This document shows positions 16,150 to 25,275 of a DNA stretch of 32,380 nt, piece after piece. Under the pieces are notes generated by a model. It searched no databases. It saw only the letters and a program-made list of their open reading frames with translations, and was not told the origin of the DNA. The stretch lies in assembly GCF_002217405.1 (NCBI RefSeq), contig NZ_MUHE01000008.1, positions 1 through 32,380 on the forward strand, given 5' to 3'. How positions within the stretch are numbered: the stretch's first letter is position 1; the number at the start of each line of letters is the position of its first letter. The stretch comes from Flavobacterium psychrophilum DSM 3660 = ATCC 49418 (GTDB lineage: Bacteria; Bacteroidota; Bacteroidia; Flavobacteriales; Flavobacteriaceae). A program made the translations under genes and the position numbers.

Positions 16150-19100
16150 ATGAAAACGAAAAACTTTGTTTATTTGTGTATTGCAGTTCTTATTTTTCAA
16201 GCTTGTGGCAGAAAATCAGCTGCCGATTTTAATTCAGATTTTTCGTTATTTAAGGGTATAATTTCAAATTTTACTGGGGGTATTGTCTCGGCGCAATCCG
16301 ATATCCGAGTCGTACTTGCTTTCGACAAAAAAGATTGGGTTAAAGATCAGGTTTTAGACAATGATTTATTTAACATCTCTCCAAGTGTAAGCGGAAAAGT
16401 AGTAGCGTTATCTACAAATACCATTGCTTTTATTCCTGAAAAAAAACTAGATCCAGATACAGAGTATCAGGTCACATTAAAAGTAGACAAAATTTTAACA
16501 ACTGTTAAAAAAGAATTAGCCGATTTCAATTTCACTGTAAAAACGCTAAAACAAGATTTTCTTGTCACTACACAAGATATTCAATCGTATAGTAAAGATT
16601 ATCAATACCTAAATTGCACCTTAAAAACAGCCGATAATATAGATTTTGAAACCGCCCAAAAATTAGTAACTGCTCAATATGGGGGTGAAAATATGGCTGT
16701 AAAATTTATTAAATCTGCCAGTACAGCTACTGAATTCAAATTTATCATAGACAGTATTCAGCGTTCAGACAATGATAGCAATCTCGAAATTTTATATGAC
16801 GGGAATGATTTTGATATAGATCAAAAAGGTAAAATTGACTATACCATTATTGGCAAAGAAAATTTTAAAGTAGTTAATGTTTCTATTCCTGAAGGTGACA
16901 GCCAGACTTTGCTAATTAATTTTTCTGATGCTTTACAAAAAGGGCAAGATTTTAAAGGTTTGATATCTATTCAGAACGCAAAAAACTTAAAATTTAGCAC
17001 ACAGGGTAATTTATTGAAAGTTTTTTTTAGTGATGAAACTGAAAAAGAACCAATAAAACCAGCTGTTGTAGAGGCTATTGCCGAAGCAGTAGATACTGCT
17101 GCGGTTGTTATCGATTCTGCTGCGGTCACTACTGAATTACCTGCTGAAGAAGCGGTCGAATATGTAGAGCCAGTCCCAGAAGCTACAACGCCAGAGCAAA
17201 TACTATCTGGAAATCTTTTGGTAGAAGTTTTTCAAGGAATTGAAAGTGAAAATGGGTATAAAATGAAAGAAAATTTCTCGACAACCATTTCCTTCGATCA
17301 AATAAAACCAAATGTAAAGTTTACCAAAAACGGCACTATTTTACCAAGTTCTAACAATTTAAAACTCAATTTTGAAGCGGTAAACTTAAGTGCTGTCGAT
17401 GTTAAAGTATATAAAATATATAAAAACAATATTCTTCAATTCTTGCAATATAATGATTTAAACGGGGCGCAAAATCTAAAAAAAGTAGCCCAACCTATTG
17501 CTAAAAGCACTATAAATTTAAAAGAAAATAAACTCGTTAATTTTAGCCAATGGAACACTTTTGCACTCGATTTATCTAAAATAATCACCCCAGAACCAGG
17601 TGCAATATACCGTGTCGAATTTTCATTCAAGAAAAAATATTCTCTTTACAAATGCGATGGTTCAACAGATGAAGAAACCACAACAGATGAAGAAGAAACC
17701 GATGAAAACGATGTAAATTATAGCCAAAACAACTACGATGACTATTATTATGAAGATTATGATTGGCGAGAAAGCGAAGATGCTTGCTCGCAATCATACT
17801 TTTATAACACCACTATAGGAACCAATATTTTAGCTTCAGATTTAGGTGTTATCGCCAAACGTGGCGAAAACAAATCCTATTTGTTTGCTGTAAATAATAT
17901 TGTAACGACCGAACCAATTTCGAATGCAAAAGTCGAATTGTACAATTTTCAACAACAAAAACTAGCCACCGAAGCCACAAATAGCGAAGGAATTGCAAAA
18001 TTTGAATTAGACAAATTCGCATATTTTGCCATTGTTACTCTTGGCGACCAATCTACTTATGTGAAACTAGATGATGGAAACTCACTTTCTGTTAGTAATT
18101 TTGATGTGGCTGGTGAAGCTTTACAAAAAGGCTTGAAAGGTTTTATATATGGAGAACGTGGCGTTTGGCGTCCTGGCGATAATTTGTATTTATCATTTAT
18201 TTTTAATGATGCCGCGAATAAAATTCCAAATGCACATCCAATAAAATTCAGACTGTCTGATCCTAACGGAAAAATAACGTATCAAACGATTCAAAAATCG
18301 AACGAACTCAATCATTATAGTTTTATAGTTCCTACCGATGCCGATGCGCCAACAGGAAGTTGGGAAGCGATGGTTAGTGTGGGTGGGGCCAAATTTTATA
18401 AAAACATTAAAATTGAAACCATCAAACCCAATCGTTTAAAAATAAAAAATGTTTTCAAAAATGCAGTGCTTTCTTCTTCTTATCCAAACACCAGTAATCT
18501 GCAAGTCAACTGGCTTCATGGGGCGAAGGCAAAAGATTTGAAAGTAGAAATACAAGCTAAATTTTCGCAAGATGTTACTAATTTCAAAGGTTATGAGAAA
18601 TATGATTTTGATGATGAAGTGCGTCAATTTAACACCGAAGAAATTAATGTTTTTTCAGGAAAAGTAGATGCAAACGGAAAAGCATCAGTCACTATCGATC
18701 CTAAATTACAAGGTCAAGCACCAGGAATGCTAAAAGCAGCTTTTATGACCAAAGTATATGAGGAAGGTGGCGATTTTAGTACCGATGTGATGGCCACAAC
18801 TTATTCTCCTTACAAAACGTATGTGGGATTAAAATTGCCTGAATTAACAAAATACCAAATGCTAGAAACGAGAATTAACAATCGTTTTGATGTGGTTACG
18901 GTCGATGAAAAGGGTCGCCCAAAATCGGTAAAAAACCTAGAAGTAAAAGTATTTAAAGTAGCATGGCGTTGGTGGTGGGATTCATCAAACGATGGTATAT
19001 CCAATTACAATTCATCAAACGCAACCTCTTCATACAAAACATTGAGAGTAAATACTGATGCGCATGGAAAAGGCAGCTTCCAATTTGCACTAACCGATGA

Positions 19101-21822
19101 AGAATGGGGACGTTATATGATTCGAGTTACCGATCCAACTGATGGTCATGCCACAGCACAAACCGTTAATATCGATTATCCTTATTGGTCAGGAAAAACA
19201 AGAAACACCGATGCTTCAACAGCTAATATGTTGGTTTTTTCTACCGATAAAAAGAATTATGCCGTAGGCGAAAAAGCACAAATATCTTTCCCTTCAAGTG
19301 AAGGCGGACGTGCCTTAATTTCTATCGAAAACGGAGCGAAAGTAGTACAAACACTTTGGGCAAAAACCAAAAAAGGAGAAACTAAAGTCGAAGTTCCTAT
19401 TACGGCTGCTATGGCGCCAAACGTGTATTTCAACATTACGTTATTACAACCTCATGCTTCAACTAAAAACGATTCGCCAATAAGAATGTACGGAATTATT
19501 CCTGTTGAAGTGATTGACAAAAATACCATTCTAGAACCAAAAATCGCCATGCCTGATGTTTTAAAACCAGAGCAAACATTTAATGTAAATGTGAGTGAAA
19601 AATCAGGAAAAGCGATGACTTATACCATTGCCGTTGTCGATGAAGGGTTGCTAGATTTAACTCGTTTCAAAACCCCAAACGCATGGGACAGTTTCTATGT
19701 TCGTGAAGCTTTGGGTGTAAAAACTTGGGATATTTACGATGATGTAATTGGCGCTTATGGCGGAAAAGTAAATCAAATATTTAGTATTGGTGGTGACCAA
19801 GATTTAGGTGGTGGCAAAGCAAAAAAAGCCAATCGTTTTAAGCCAGTCGTTATTTATTTAGGCCCATTTAAACTTGAAGCGGGCGATACCAAAACACACC
19901 AAATAAAGTTGCCGAAATACATTGGTTCAGTCAGAACAATGGTAGTTGCTGGCGATGCGAAAACAAGTGCTTATGGCGCAGTCGAAAAAGCAACACCGGT
20001 TCGTAGTCCCTTGATGGCATTGGCTTCGTTACCACGAAAAATTTCTCCATCAGAAAAAGTAACGATTCCTGTGACTATTTTTGCAATGGAAAATCATGTA
20101 AAAAATGTTTCCGTACAAATAAAAACAAGTCCTGGCTTAAAAATTATTGGCAAAGCCATTCAAAATGTAACTTTCACTAGTCCTGATGAAAAAATGACGT
20201 ATTTCAATCTCGAAGTTGGAGCTACTACGGGAATTGCAAAAGTACAAGTCATTGCTACTTCTGGGAAAGAAAAATCTACTTATGATGTCGAGATTGATAT
20301 GACCAACCCAAATCCTGTAACCAATACTTTTACCGATGTTGTTTTAGAACCAAATAGTTCTAAATCTATTTCTTGGAAAACCTTTGGTGTCGCTGGAAGC
20401 AATAAAGCAAGATTGGAAGTTTCCTCTATGCCATCGATTAATTTTAATGGAAGGTTGCAATATCTAATTCAGTACCCGCATGGTTGTGTCGAGCAAACTA
20501 CGTCGTCAGTTTTCCCTCAATTGTATTTGAATGACATTGCTGATATTGATGCCAATCGCAAAGCATTAATTCAGAAAAATGTAACCGCAGGAATTACAAG
20601 ATTGGGAGGTTTTCAATTGGCAAACGGCGGTATGTCTTACTGGCAAGGAGATACTTCTGCTGATGATTGGGGAAGTTCTTATGCGGGACATTTCTTGATT
20701 GAAGCCGAGAAAAAAGGGTATGTTTTACCTATAAATTTCAAACAAAAATGGGTTTCATATCAACAAAAAGAAGCTAAAAAATGGCGTTTTGAAGCTAAAT
20801 ATGGCAATGATTTTGCACAAGCGTATCGTTTGTACACTTTAGCATTAGCAGGTTCCCCTGATTTATCATCGATGAACAGATTGCGTGAAACTTCAGGAAT
20901 TTCTAACGAGAGTAAACTGCGATTGGCTGCCGCTTATGCTCTAGCAGGACAAAAACAAGCAGGAATGGCTTTGTTATTAAAATCTAAAATAGATGAAGAT
21001 TATAACAACAATTACAGCTATTACTATTATGGTTCTAGCGATCGCAATCGTGCCATGACATTAGAAACTTTAATCTTATTGGGTCAGAAACAAAAAGCAT
21101 TTATTATGGCAAACAAACTAGCCAAACAAATGTCTGCCGACCAATGGATGAGTACACAAACTACCGCTTATTGCTTGTATTCGATGTCAAAATTTGCGCA
21201 ATTTAATGGCGGAAAAGGTATTCATGTTCAGTTTAATGATGGTGGAAAAACTCTAGGAATTAATACCAATAAAACATTGGCAGAAAGAAGTTTGACAATT
21301 AAAAATGGAACAAACGGAATCACCATCAAAAACAACAAAAACAATACCTTATATATACGTGTTTTAAATTCTGGCATTTTGCCTGTGGGCCAAGAGCAGG
21401 TTGTTCAAAATAATTTGAGTGCCAAAGTAGTTTTCAAAAACAGAAAAGGTAGTATTATCAATGTTTCTAAAATAAATCAAGGCACAGAGTTTATCGCAGA
21501 GATTACGATTAAAAACTTAAAAAATGAACGAGTAGAAAACGTTGCTTTATCACAAATTTTGCCTTCAGGTTTCGAAATTGTAAATACACGTTTTACCGAT
21601 TTTGGTGATGCCACAAACAATGTCGCCGACCATATTGACATTCGAGATGATAGAACAAACTTTTATTTCCCATTAGGATCTGGCGAAACCAAAACTTTTA
21701 GAGTTTTAGTTAACGCTTCTTATTTAGGGACTTATTATTTGCCTGGATTGCAATGTGAAGCGATGTATGACAATACGTTTCTAGCAAGAACTAAAGGTTT
21801 TTGGGTTGAAGTTGTAAAATAA
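16150..21822 (+). CDS. Bacterial alpha-2-macroglobulin family lipoprotein with thioester
   Basis: Large (1890 residues) protease-trapping protein of the bacterial alpha-2-macroglobulin family (E. coli YfhM/MagD relatives). The N-terminus MKTKNFVYLCIAVLIFQAC is a lipoprotein signal with Cys19 as the lipidated residue, so it should be anchored in the periplasm. Domains in order: beta-sandwich macroglobulin repeats; an MG2 domain near 655-765 (GERGVWRPGDNLYLSF, Gly668-Pro675); a bait-region domain near 1028-1110; an A2M domain from about 1229; and a thioester domain with Cys1446-Val-Glu-Gln1449 in YPHGCVEQTTS. The thioester motif is intact, so covalent trapping is expected. Oddities are an Asp/Glu/Tyr-rich loop between Cys502 and Cys546 and a Tyr/Asn-rich patch near 1615-1630. 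pbpC follows after 107 bp, the classical partnership with PBP1C. The product could alternatively be called MG2 domain-containing protein. Confidence 0.95.
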   Translation: MKTKNFVYLCIAVLIFQACGRKSAADFNSDFSLFKGIISNFTGGIVSAQSDIRVVLAFDKKDWVKDQVLDNDLFNISPSVSGKVVALSTNTIAFIPEKKLDPDTEYQVTLKVDKILTTVKKELADFNFTVKTLKQDFLVTTQDIQSYSKDYQYLNCTLKTADNIDFETAQKLVTAQYGGENMAVKFIKSASTATEFKFIIDSIQRSDNDSNLEILYDGNDFDIDQKGKIDYTIIGKENFKVVNVSIPEGDSQTLLINFSDALQKGQDFKGLISIQNAKNLKFSTQGNLLKVFFSDETEKEPIKPAVVEAIAEAVDTAAVVIDSAAVTTELPAEEAVEYVEPVPEATTPEQILSGNLLVEVFQGIESENGYKMKENFSTTISFDQIKPNVKFTKNGTILPSSNNLKLNFEAVNLSAVDVKVYKIYKNNILQFLQYNDLNGAQNLKKVAQPIAKSTINLKENKLVNFSQWNTFALDLSKIITPEPGAIYRVEFSFKKKYSLYKCDGSTDEETTTDEEETDENDVNYSQNNYDDYYYEDYDWRESEDACSQSYFYNTTIGTNILASDLGVIAKRGENKSYLFAVNNIVTTEPISNAKVELYNFQQQKLATEATNSEGIAKFELDKFAYFAIVTLGDQSTYVKLDDGNSLSVSNFDVAGEALQKGLKGFIYGERGVWRPGDNLYLSFIFNDAANKIPNAHPIKFRLSDPNGKITYQTIQKSNELNHYSFIVPTDADAPTGSWEAMVSVGGAKFYKNIKIETIKPNRLKIKNVFKNAVLSSSYPNTSNLQVNWLHGAKAKDLKVEIQAKFSQDVTNFKGYEKYDFDDEVRQFNTEEINVFSGKVDANGKASVTIDPKLQGQAPGMLKAAFMTKVYEEGGDFSTDVMATTYSPYKTYVGLKLPELTKYQMLETRINNRFDVVTVDEKGRPKSVKNLEVKVFKVAWRWWWDSSNDGISNYNSSNATSSYKTLRVNTDAHGKGSFQFALTDEEWGRYMIRVTDPTDGHATAQTVNIDYPYWSGKTRNTDASTANMLVFSTDKKNYAVGEKAQISFPSSEGGRALISIENGAKVVQTLWAKTKKGETKVEVPITAAMAPNVYFNITLLQPHASTKNDSPIRMYGIIPVEVIDKNTILEPKIAMPDVLKPEQTFNVNVSEKSGKAMTYTIAVVDEGLLDLTRFKTPNAWDSFYVREALGVKTWDIYDDVIGAYGGKVNQIFSIGGDQDLGGGKAKKANRFKPVVIYLGPFKLEAGDTKTHQIKLPKYIGSVRTMVVAGDAKTSAYGAVEKATPVRSPLMALASLPRKISPSEKVTIPVTIFAMENHVKNVSVQIKTSPGLKIIGKAIQNVTFTSPDEKMTYFNLEVGATTGIAKVQVIATSGKEKSTYDVEIDMTNPNPVTNTFTDVVLEPNSSKSISWKTFGVAGSNKARLEVSSMPSINFNGRLQYLIQYPHGCVEQTTSSVFPQLYLNDIADIDANRKALIQKNVTAGITRLGGFQLANGGMSYWQGDTSADDWGSSYAGHFLIEAEKKGYVLPINFKQKWVSYQQKEAKKWRFEAKYGNDFAQAYRLYTLALAGSPDLSSMNRLRETSGISNESKLRLAAAYALAGQKQAGMALLLKSKIDEDYNNNYSYYYYGSSDRNRAMTLETLILLGQKQKAFIMANKLAKQMSADQWMSTQTTAYCLYSMSKFAQFNGGKGIHVQFNDGGKTLGINTNKTLAERSLTIKNGTNGITIKNNKNNTLYIRVLNSGILPVGQEQVVQNNLSAKVVFKNRKGSIINVSKINQGTEFIAEITIKNLKNERVENVALSQILPSGFEIVNTRFTDFGDATNNVADHIDIRDDRTNFYFPLGSGETKTFRVLVNASYLGTYYLPGLQCEAMYDNTFLARTKGFWVEVVK

Positions 21823-21833
21823 TAAAAACTAAA

Positions 21834-21914
21834 CACAAAGAACACGAGGAAGTCACAAAGTTCACAAGTTAGTATAGCGTAGTGAACTTTGTGTAAACCT
21901 TAGTAAACTTTGTG
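21834..21914. repeat. Nested palindrome of CACAAAG/CTTTGTG words before pbpC
   Basis: CACAAAGTTCAC (21854-21865) is perfectly inverted at 21882-21893 with a 16-nt loop. Outside it, CACAAAG (21834-21840) pairs with CTTTGTG (21908-21914). The right end, CTTTGTGGTTAAA, is the same as the end of the nuoE repeat and likewise sits just before a coding start. It fills the gap between the macroglobulin gene and pbpC. It could fold in RNA, but no T run follows, so it is unlikely to be a terminator. Confidence 0.85.
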
Positions 21915-21929
21915 GTTAAAAAATAAATT

Positions 21930-24305
21930 TTGAAAGCTAAAATTACAGCGTTCTTACAACGCATCATCAATACAATAAAACGAAACAAAATAAAATCATC
22001 AATTGCATTCATACTTTTGATGGTTTATTATTTTTCGTTACCCAGCACTTTATTTCAAGAACCGTATTCGACCGTAATTGAAAGCAAAGAAGGCGAATTA
22101 TTAGGTGCAAAAATTGCTCACGACGGTCAGTGGCGATTTCCAGCGCAAGACAGTGTGCCTTATAAATTTAAGAAATGTATTGTTTATTTTGAAGACGAAT
22201 ATTTTTACAAACATCCTGGATTTAATCCTGTAGCGATGGTTAATGCTATTAAACAAAACCAAAAAGCAGGCAAAGTGGTTCGTGGCGGAAGCACTTTAAC
22301 ACAACAAGTGATTCGTTTGTCTCGAAAAGGAAAAAACAGAACTTATTTTGAAAAAGTAATTGAAATTATACTAGCAACTCGTTTAGAATTACGCCATTGT
22401 AAAGATAAAATCCTAGAATTATATGCTGCTCATGCTCCTTTTGGTGGCAATGTAGTAGGGTTAGAAATGGCTTCTTGGCGTTATTTTGGCGTGCAATCAC
22501 ATCAATTATCTTGGGCAGAAAGTGCTACTTTAGCAGTTTTACCTAATGCGCCAAGTTTAATTTATCCTGGAAAAAACCAGCAGAAGCTACTTAAAAAACG
22601 AAACAATCTTTTATTAAAATTAAAAACAGAAGGTATTATTGATGCCCAAACGTATGAATTGGCTATCGAAGAACCTTTGCCGCAAAAACCATACGATTTA
22701 CCCCAAATTGCGCCACATCTTTTGCAACGAGTAGCTAAAAACAAAGAAGGAACTCGATTGAAAACTACTGTTGATATTGCCTTACAAAATCGCATCAATC
22801 AAATTGCTAAATATTATTACAATCAGTACAAACAAAATGAGGTTAATAACTTAGCCATTATTGTTATTGATATTAAAACTAGAAATATAATTAGTTACGT
22901 GGGTAATTCTCCAACCGATTTGAATCATCAGAAAGATGTTGATATTATTGAAGCGCCAAGAAGTACTGGAAGTATTTTAAAACCTTTATTGTATGCAGAA
23001 ATGCTCGATGAAGGCGAGATTTTGCCGAACACATTAGTGGCCGACATTCCTACTCAGATTTCAGGTTATACACCACAAAATTTCAATTTAACATTCGATG
23101 GTGCCGTTCCAGCACACAGGGCTTTATCTCGTTCTTTAAATATTCCTTCCGTTTTGATGTTACAAGATTTTGGTGTCAATAAATTTTATGAAGAATTGCA
23201 ACGATTCAAACTCCGAGATATTTCGAAATCGCCAGATCATTACGGATTATCACTTATTTTGGGTGGTGCCGAAAGTAATTTATGGGATTTGTGCAGAACG
23301 TATGCAGGATTATCATCAACAATAGATTATTTCAATAAAAACAATGGCAATTACAGAACCAAAGAATTTGTAGAACTTAATTACGACCATAATTTCACCC
23401 CTGATTTTGGTTATGATAGTAAGCAAAAAACTATTTTGGGCGCAGGAGCCATTTGGCAAACTTACAATGCGATGGAAGAAGTAAACCGTCCGGAAGGCGA
23501 TGAAGCTTGGAAATTTTATGACAGTTCCCTAAAAATAGCATGGAAAACAGGAACCAGCTTTGGTAATCGAGACGCATGGGCCATTGGTACAAATGCTAGA
23601 TATGTAGTAGGTGTTTGGGTAGGAAATGCTTCGGGAGAAGGACGACCAACGCTGACTGGAGTTACCAGCGCTGCTCCTATTTTGTTCGATGTGTTTAATT
23701 TGTTACCTAGACAAAAATGGTTCGGAATGCCTTTATTAGATTTGACAGAAGTCGAAGTGTGCAAACTTAGTGGTCATTTGGCGCAAGAAGATTGTCCAAA
23801 AATAAAACAATTGGTTTCTTTAAAAGGAAAAACAACTTCTATTTGTCCTTATCACAAAACAGTACATTTAGATAAAACCGGAAAATATAGAGTAAATAGC
23901 AGTTGCGAAAATGTGGAAAATATCATGACTAAAAAATGGTTTGTACTGCCTCCCGTAATGGAATGGTATTACAAAAACCAACACGTAGATTATTTGCCTT
24001 TGCCTCCTTACAGAAGCGATTGTGCAGGAACACTTACTCCTTCAATGGATTTTATTTATCCTAAAACAAATAGTAAAATATATTTGACCAAAAATTTCAA
24101 TAGCGAAATACAACCTGTAATTTTAAAAATAGCCCATTCTAATCGAGAGACTGAAGTTTATTGGTATATAGATAACGTGTACAAAGGTTCGACCAAAACT
24201 TTTCACGAAATGCCTATAACACCAACCCAAGGTTTTCATTATATCACCGTAATCGATGAAAGTGGTTATGAAATTAGAAAGAAAATTGAAATCGTCAGGG
24301 ATTAG
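21930..24305 (+). CDS. pbpC: Penicillin-binding protein 1C (transglycosylase/transpeptidase)
   Basis: Bifunctional class A penicillin-binding protein of the 1C type, 791 residues (E. coli PbpC 770). A membrane helix lies near 19-40. The GT51 glycosyltransferase shows EDEYFYKHPG (catalytic Glu88) and RGGSTLTQQ (from Arg118). The transpeptidase shows SILK (Ser348/Lys351), SLN (402-404) and KTGTS (539-543). The tail (about 690-790) fits the BiPBP_C domain typical of PBP1C. The start is TTG at 21930: an in-frame TAA lies two codons upstream (21924-21926) and no ATG is available before the membrane helix. It probably shares a transcript with the macroglobulin gene, whose product is thought to guard the cell at damaged wall sites. 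Its stop codon directly abuts the stop of the convergent haaO gene. Confidence 0.96.
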   Translation: MKAKITAFLQRIINTIKRNKIKSSIAFILLMVYYFSLPSTLFQEPYSTVIESKEGELLGAKIAHDGQWRFPAQDSVPYKFKKCIVYFEDEYFYKHPGFNPVAMVNAIKQNQKAGKVVRGGSTLTQQVIRLSRKGKNRTYFEKVIEIILATRLELRHCKDKILELYAAHAPFGGNVVGLEMASWRYFGVQSHQLSWAESATLAVLPNAPSLIYPGKNQQKLLKKRNNLLLKLKTEGIIDAQTYELAIEEPLPQKPYDLPQIAPHLLQRVAKNKEGTRLKTTVDIALQNRINQIAKYYYNQYKQNEVNNLAIIVIDIKTRNIISYVGNSPTDLNHQKDVDIIEAPRSTGSILKPLLYAEMLDEGEILPNTLVADIPTQISGYTPQNFNLTFDGAVPAHRALSRSLNIPSVLMLQDFGVNKFYEELQRFKLRDISKSPDHYGLSLILGGAESNLWDLCRTYAGLSSTIDYFNKNNGNYRTKEFVELNYDHNFTPDFGYDSKQKTILGAGAIWQTYNAMEEVNRPEGDEAWKFYDSSLKIAWKTGTSFGNRDAWAIGTNARYVVGVWVGNASGEGRPTLTGVTSAAPILFDVFNLLPRQKWFGMPLLDLTEVEVCKLSGHLAQEDCPKIKQLVSLKGKTTSICPYHKTVHLDKTGKYRVNSSCENVENIMTKKWFVLPPVMEWYYKNQHVDYLPLPPYRSDCAGTLTPSMDFIYPKTNSKIYLTKNFNSEIQPVILKIAHSNRETEVYWYIDNVYKGSTKTFHEMPITPTQGFHYITVIDESGYEIRKKIEIVRD

Positions 24306-24824
24306 TTAAAGCCGTTGCATAACAGTGCCACATTTTTTACACGTTCTTAAATTTTCAGTGCCGTAAAAATGTTTGAAGTGTTTGTGAAAATCGTTTTCAA
24401 TATCGTTTAGTTCAAAATAAACCTCGTGCAGTTTATAATTACAATTGTCGCAAAACCAAAGCAAACCATCTTTAGCATCTATATTGTTTCGCTTTCTTTC
24501 GATAACCAATCCTATGGAATTTGCCGATCGAACTGGCGAATGCGGTACTTTTGCGGGATGCAAATACATATCGCCTGCAGATAATTGCATGGCCTTTTTC
24601 TCGCCATCTTCCTGAATATAAATCGTTATATCACCTTCTAATTGATAGAATAATTCTTCGGTTTCATTATAATGATAATCTTTTCGATTGTTCGGACCAG
24701 CCACAATCATGACGATAAAATCTCCAGAATTTACATACAAATTTTTGTTACCAACAGGTGGTTTTAGTAAATGACGATTTTCGTGAATCCATTTATTGAG
24801 GTTGAAGGGTTTTGCAATTGCCAT
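24306..24824 (-). CDS. haaO: 3-Hydroxyanthranilate 3,4-dioxygenase
   Basis: Ring-opening dioxygenase of the kynurenine route of tryptophan breakdown. It converts 3-hydroxyanthranilate to the precursor of quinolinate. It is a 172-residue cupin. Iron ligands His51, Glu57 and His95, and substrate residues Arg47, Arg99 and Glu109, sit where I recall them in the Cupriavidus enzyme (the last within one position). The second, rubredoxin-like metal site is intact: Cys125, Cys128, Cys162, Cys165. The synonym nbaC is also used. Other kynurenine-pathway genes are not in this window. It lies 23 bp after the small exported protein gene on the same strand, so co-transcription is possible, and it converges on pbpC with no bases between the stops. 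Confidence 0.95.
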   Translation of the reverse strand: MAIAKPFNLNKWIHENRHLLKPPVGNKNLYVNSGDFIVMIVAGPNNRKDYHYNETEELFYQLEGDITIYIQEDGEKKAMQLSAGDMYLHPAKVPHSPVRSANSIGLVIERKRNNIDAKDGLLWFCDNCNYKLHEVYFELNDIENDFHKHFKHFYGTENLRTCKKCGTVMQRL

Positions 24825-24847
24825 GTTCGTGTTTTTAAAGTATAAAA

Positions 24848-25213
24848 TTACTGTTTTTTTACTTCAATCCACCTAGGATTAAATATTTGTGGAATTTGTT
24901 TTGGGTCATTTTTGTAAGTAGTAATGCGTCCATATACAAAAATAATTTTATTTTTTAAATCTTCTATTTTTATTTTCGCTGTTTCTAAATATTCGTTGGT
25001 AACTACGATGGTAAAAATATTGTTGGGATAGGTAGCATCTAGATTAATATAATTTGTGGTTTTTCCTTCAAAAGCTAATTTGTAGGATACTACTTTTCCA
25101 GTTACACAAGCTAAATTATTAATGTAATCTTTTGCCTTTGCGGTTGTAATCGTGTCTTGCGAAAAGCTATTTATCGAGAAAAAGAAAAAAAACAGTATGA
25201 GAATATTTTTCAT
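24848..25213 (-). CDS. Small exported OB-fold-like protein
   Basis: 121 residues with a clear signal peptide (MKNILILFFFFFSINSFSQ, cleavage near residue 18-19). The mature protein has alternating beta-strand segments: CVTGKVVSYKL, TNYINLDATYPNNIFTIVV, KIIFVYGRITTY and QIFNPRWIEV. This is the pattern of exported OB-fold domains that bind nucleic acid or small ligands, including relatives found beside nucleases. No catalytic residues of staphylococcal-nuclease type are evident. The ATG lies only 7 bp after the T run of the terminator at 25221-25260, leaving no room for a normal promoter in between. Function is unproven; the OB-fold call rests on pattern only. Confidence 0.75.
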   Translation of the reverse strand: MKNILILFFFFFSINSFSQDTITTAKAKDYINNLACVTGKVVSYKLAFEGKTTNYINLDATYPNNIFTIVVTNEYLETAKIKIEDLKNKIIFVYGRITTYKNDPKQIPQIFNPRWIEVKKQ

Positions 25214-25220
25214 AACGGAT

Positions 25221-25260
25221 AAAAAAAACTGAATGTCTTTTGTTGTTAAGACATTCAGTT
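25221..25260 (-). terminator. Strong hairpin terminator after the EEP gene, abutting the next start
   Basis: A perfect 13-bp stem (25227-25239 with 25248-25260) has an 8-nt loop. It is followed on the minus strand by eight T (plus-strand A 25221-25228). It sits 15 bp after the stop of the EEP-family gene and ends 7 bp before the ATG of the small exported protein gene. It should stop EEP transcription or act as an attenuator for the downstream gene. Confidence 0.9.
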
Positions 25261-25275
25261 TGTGGTTTAATGCTT

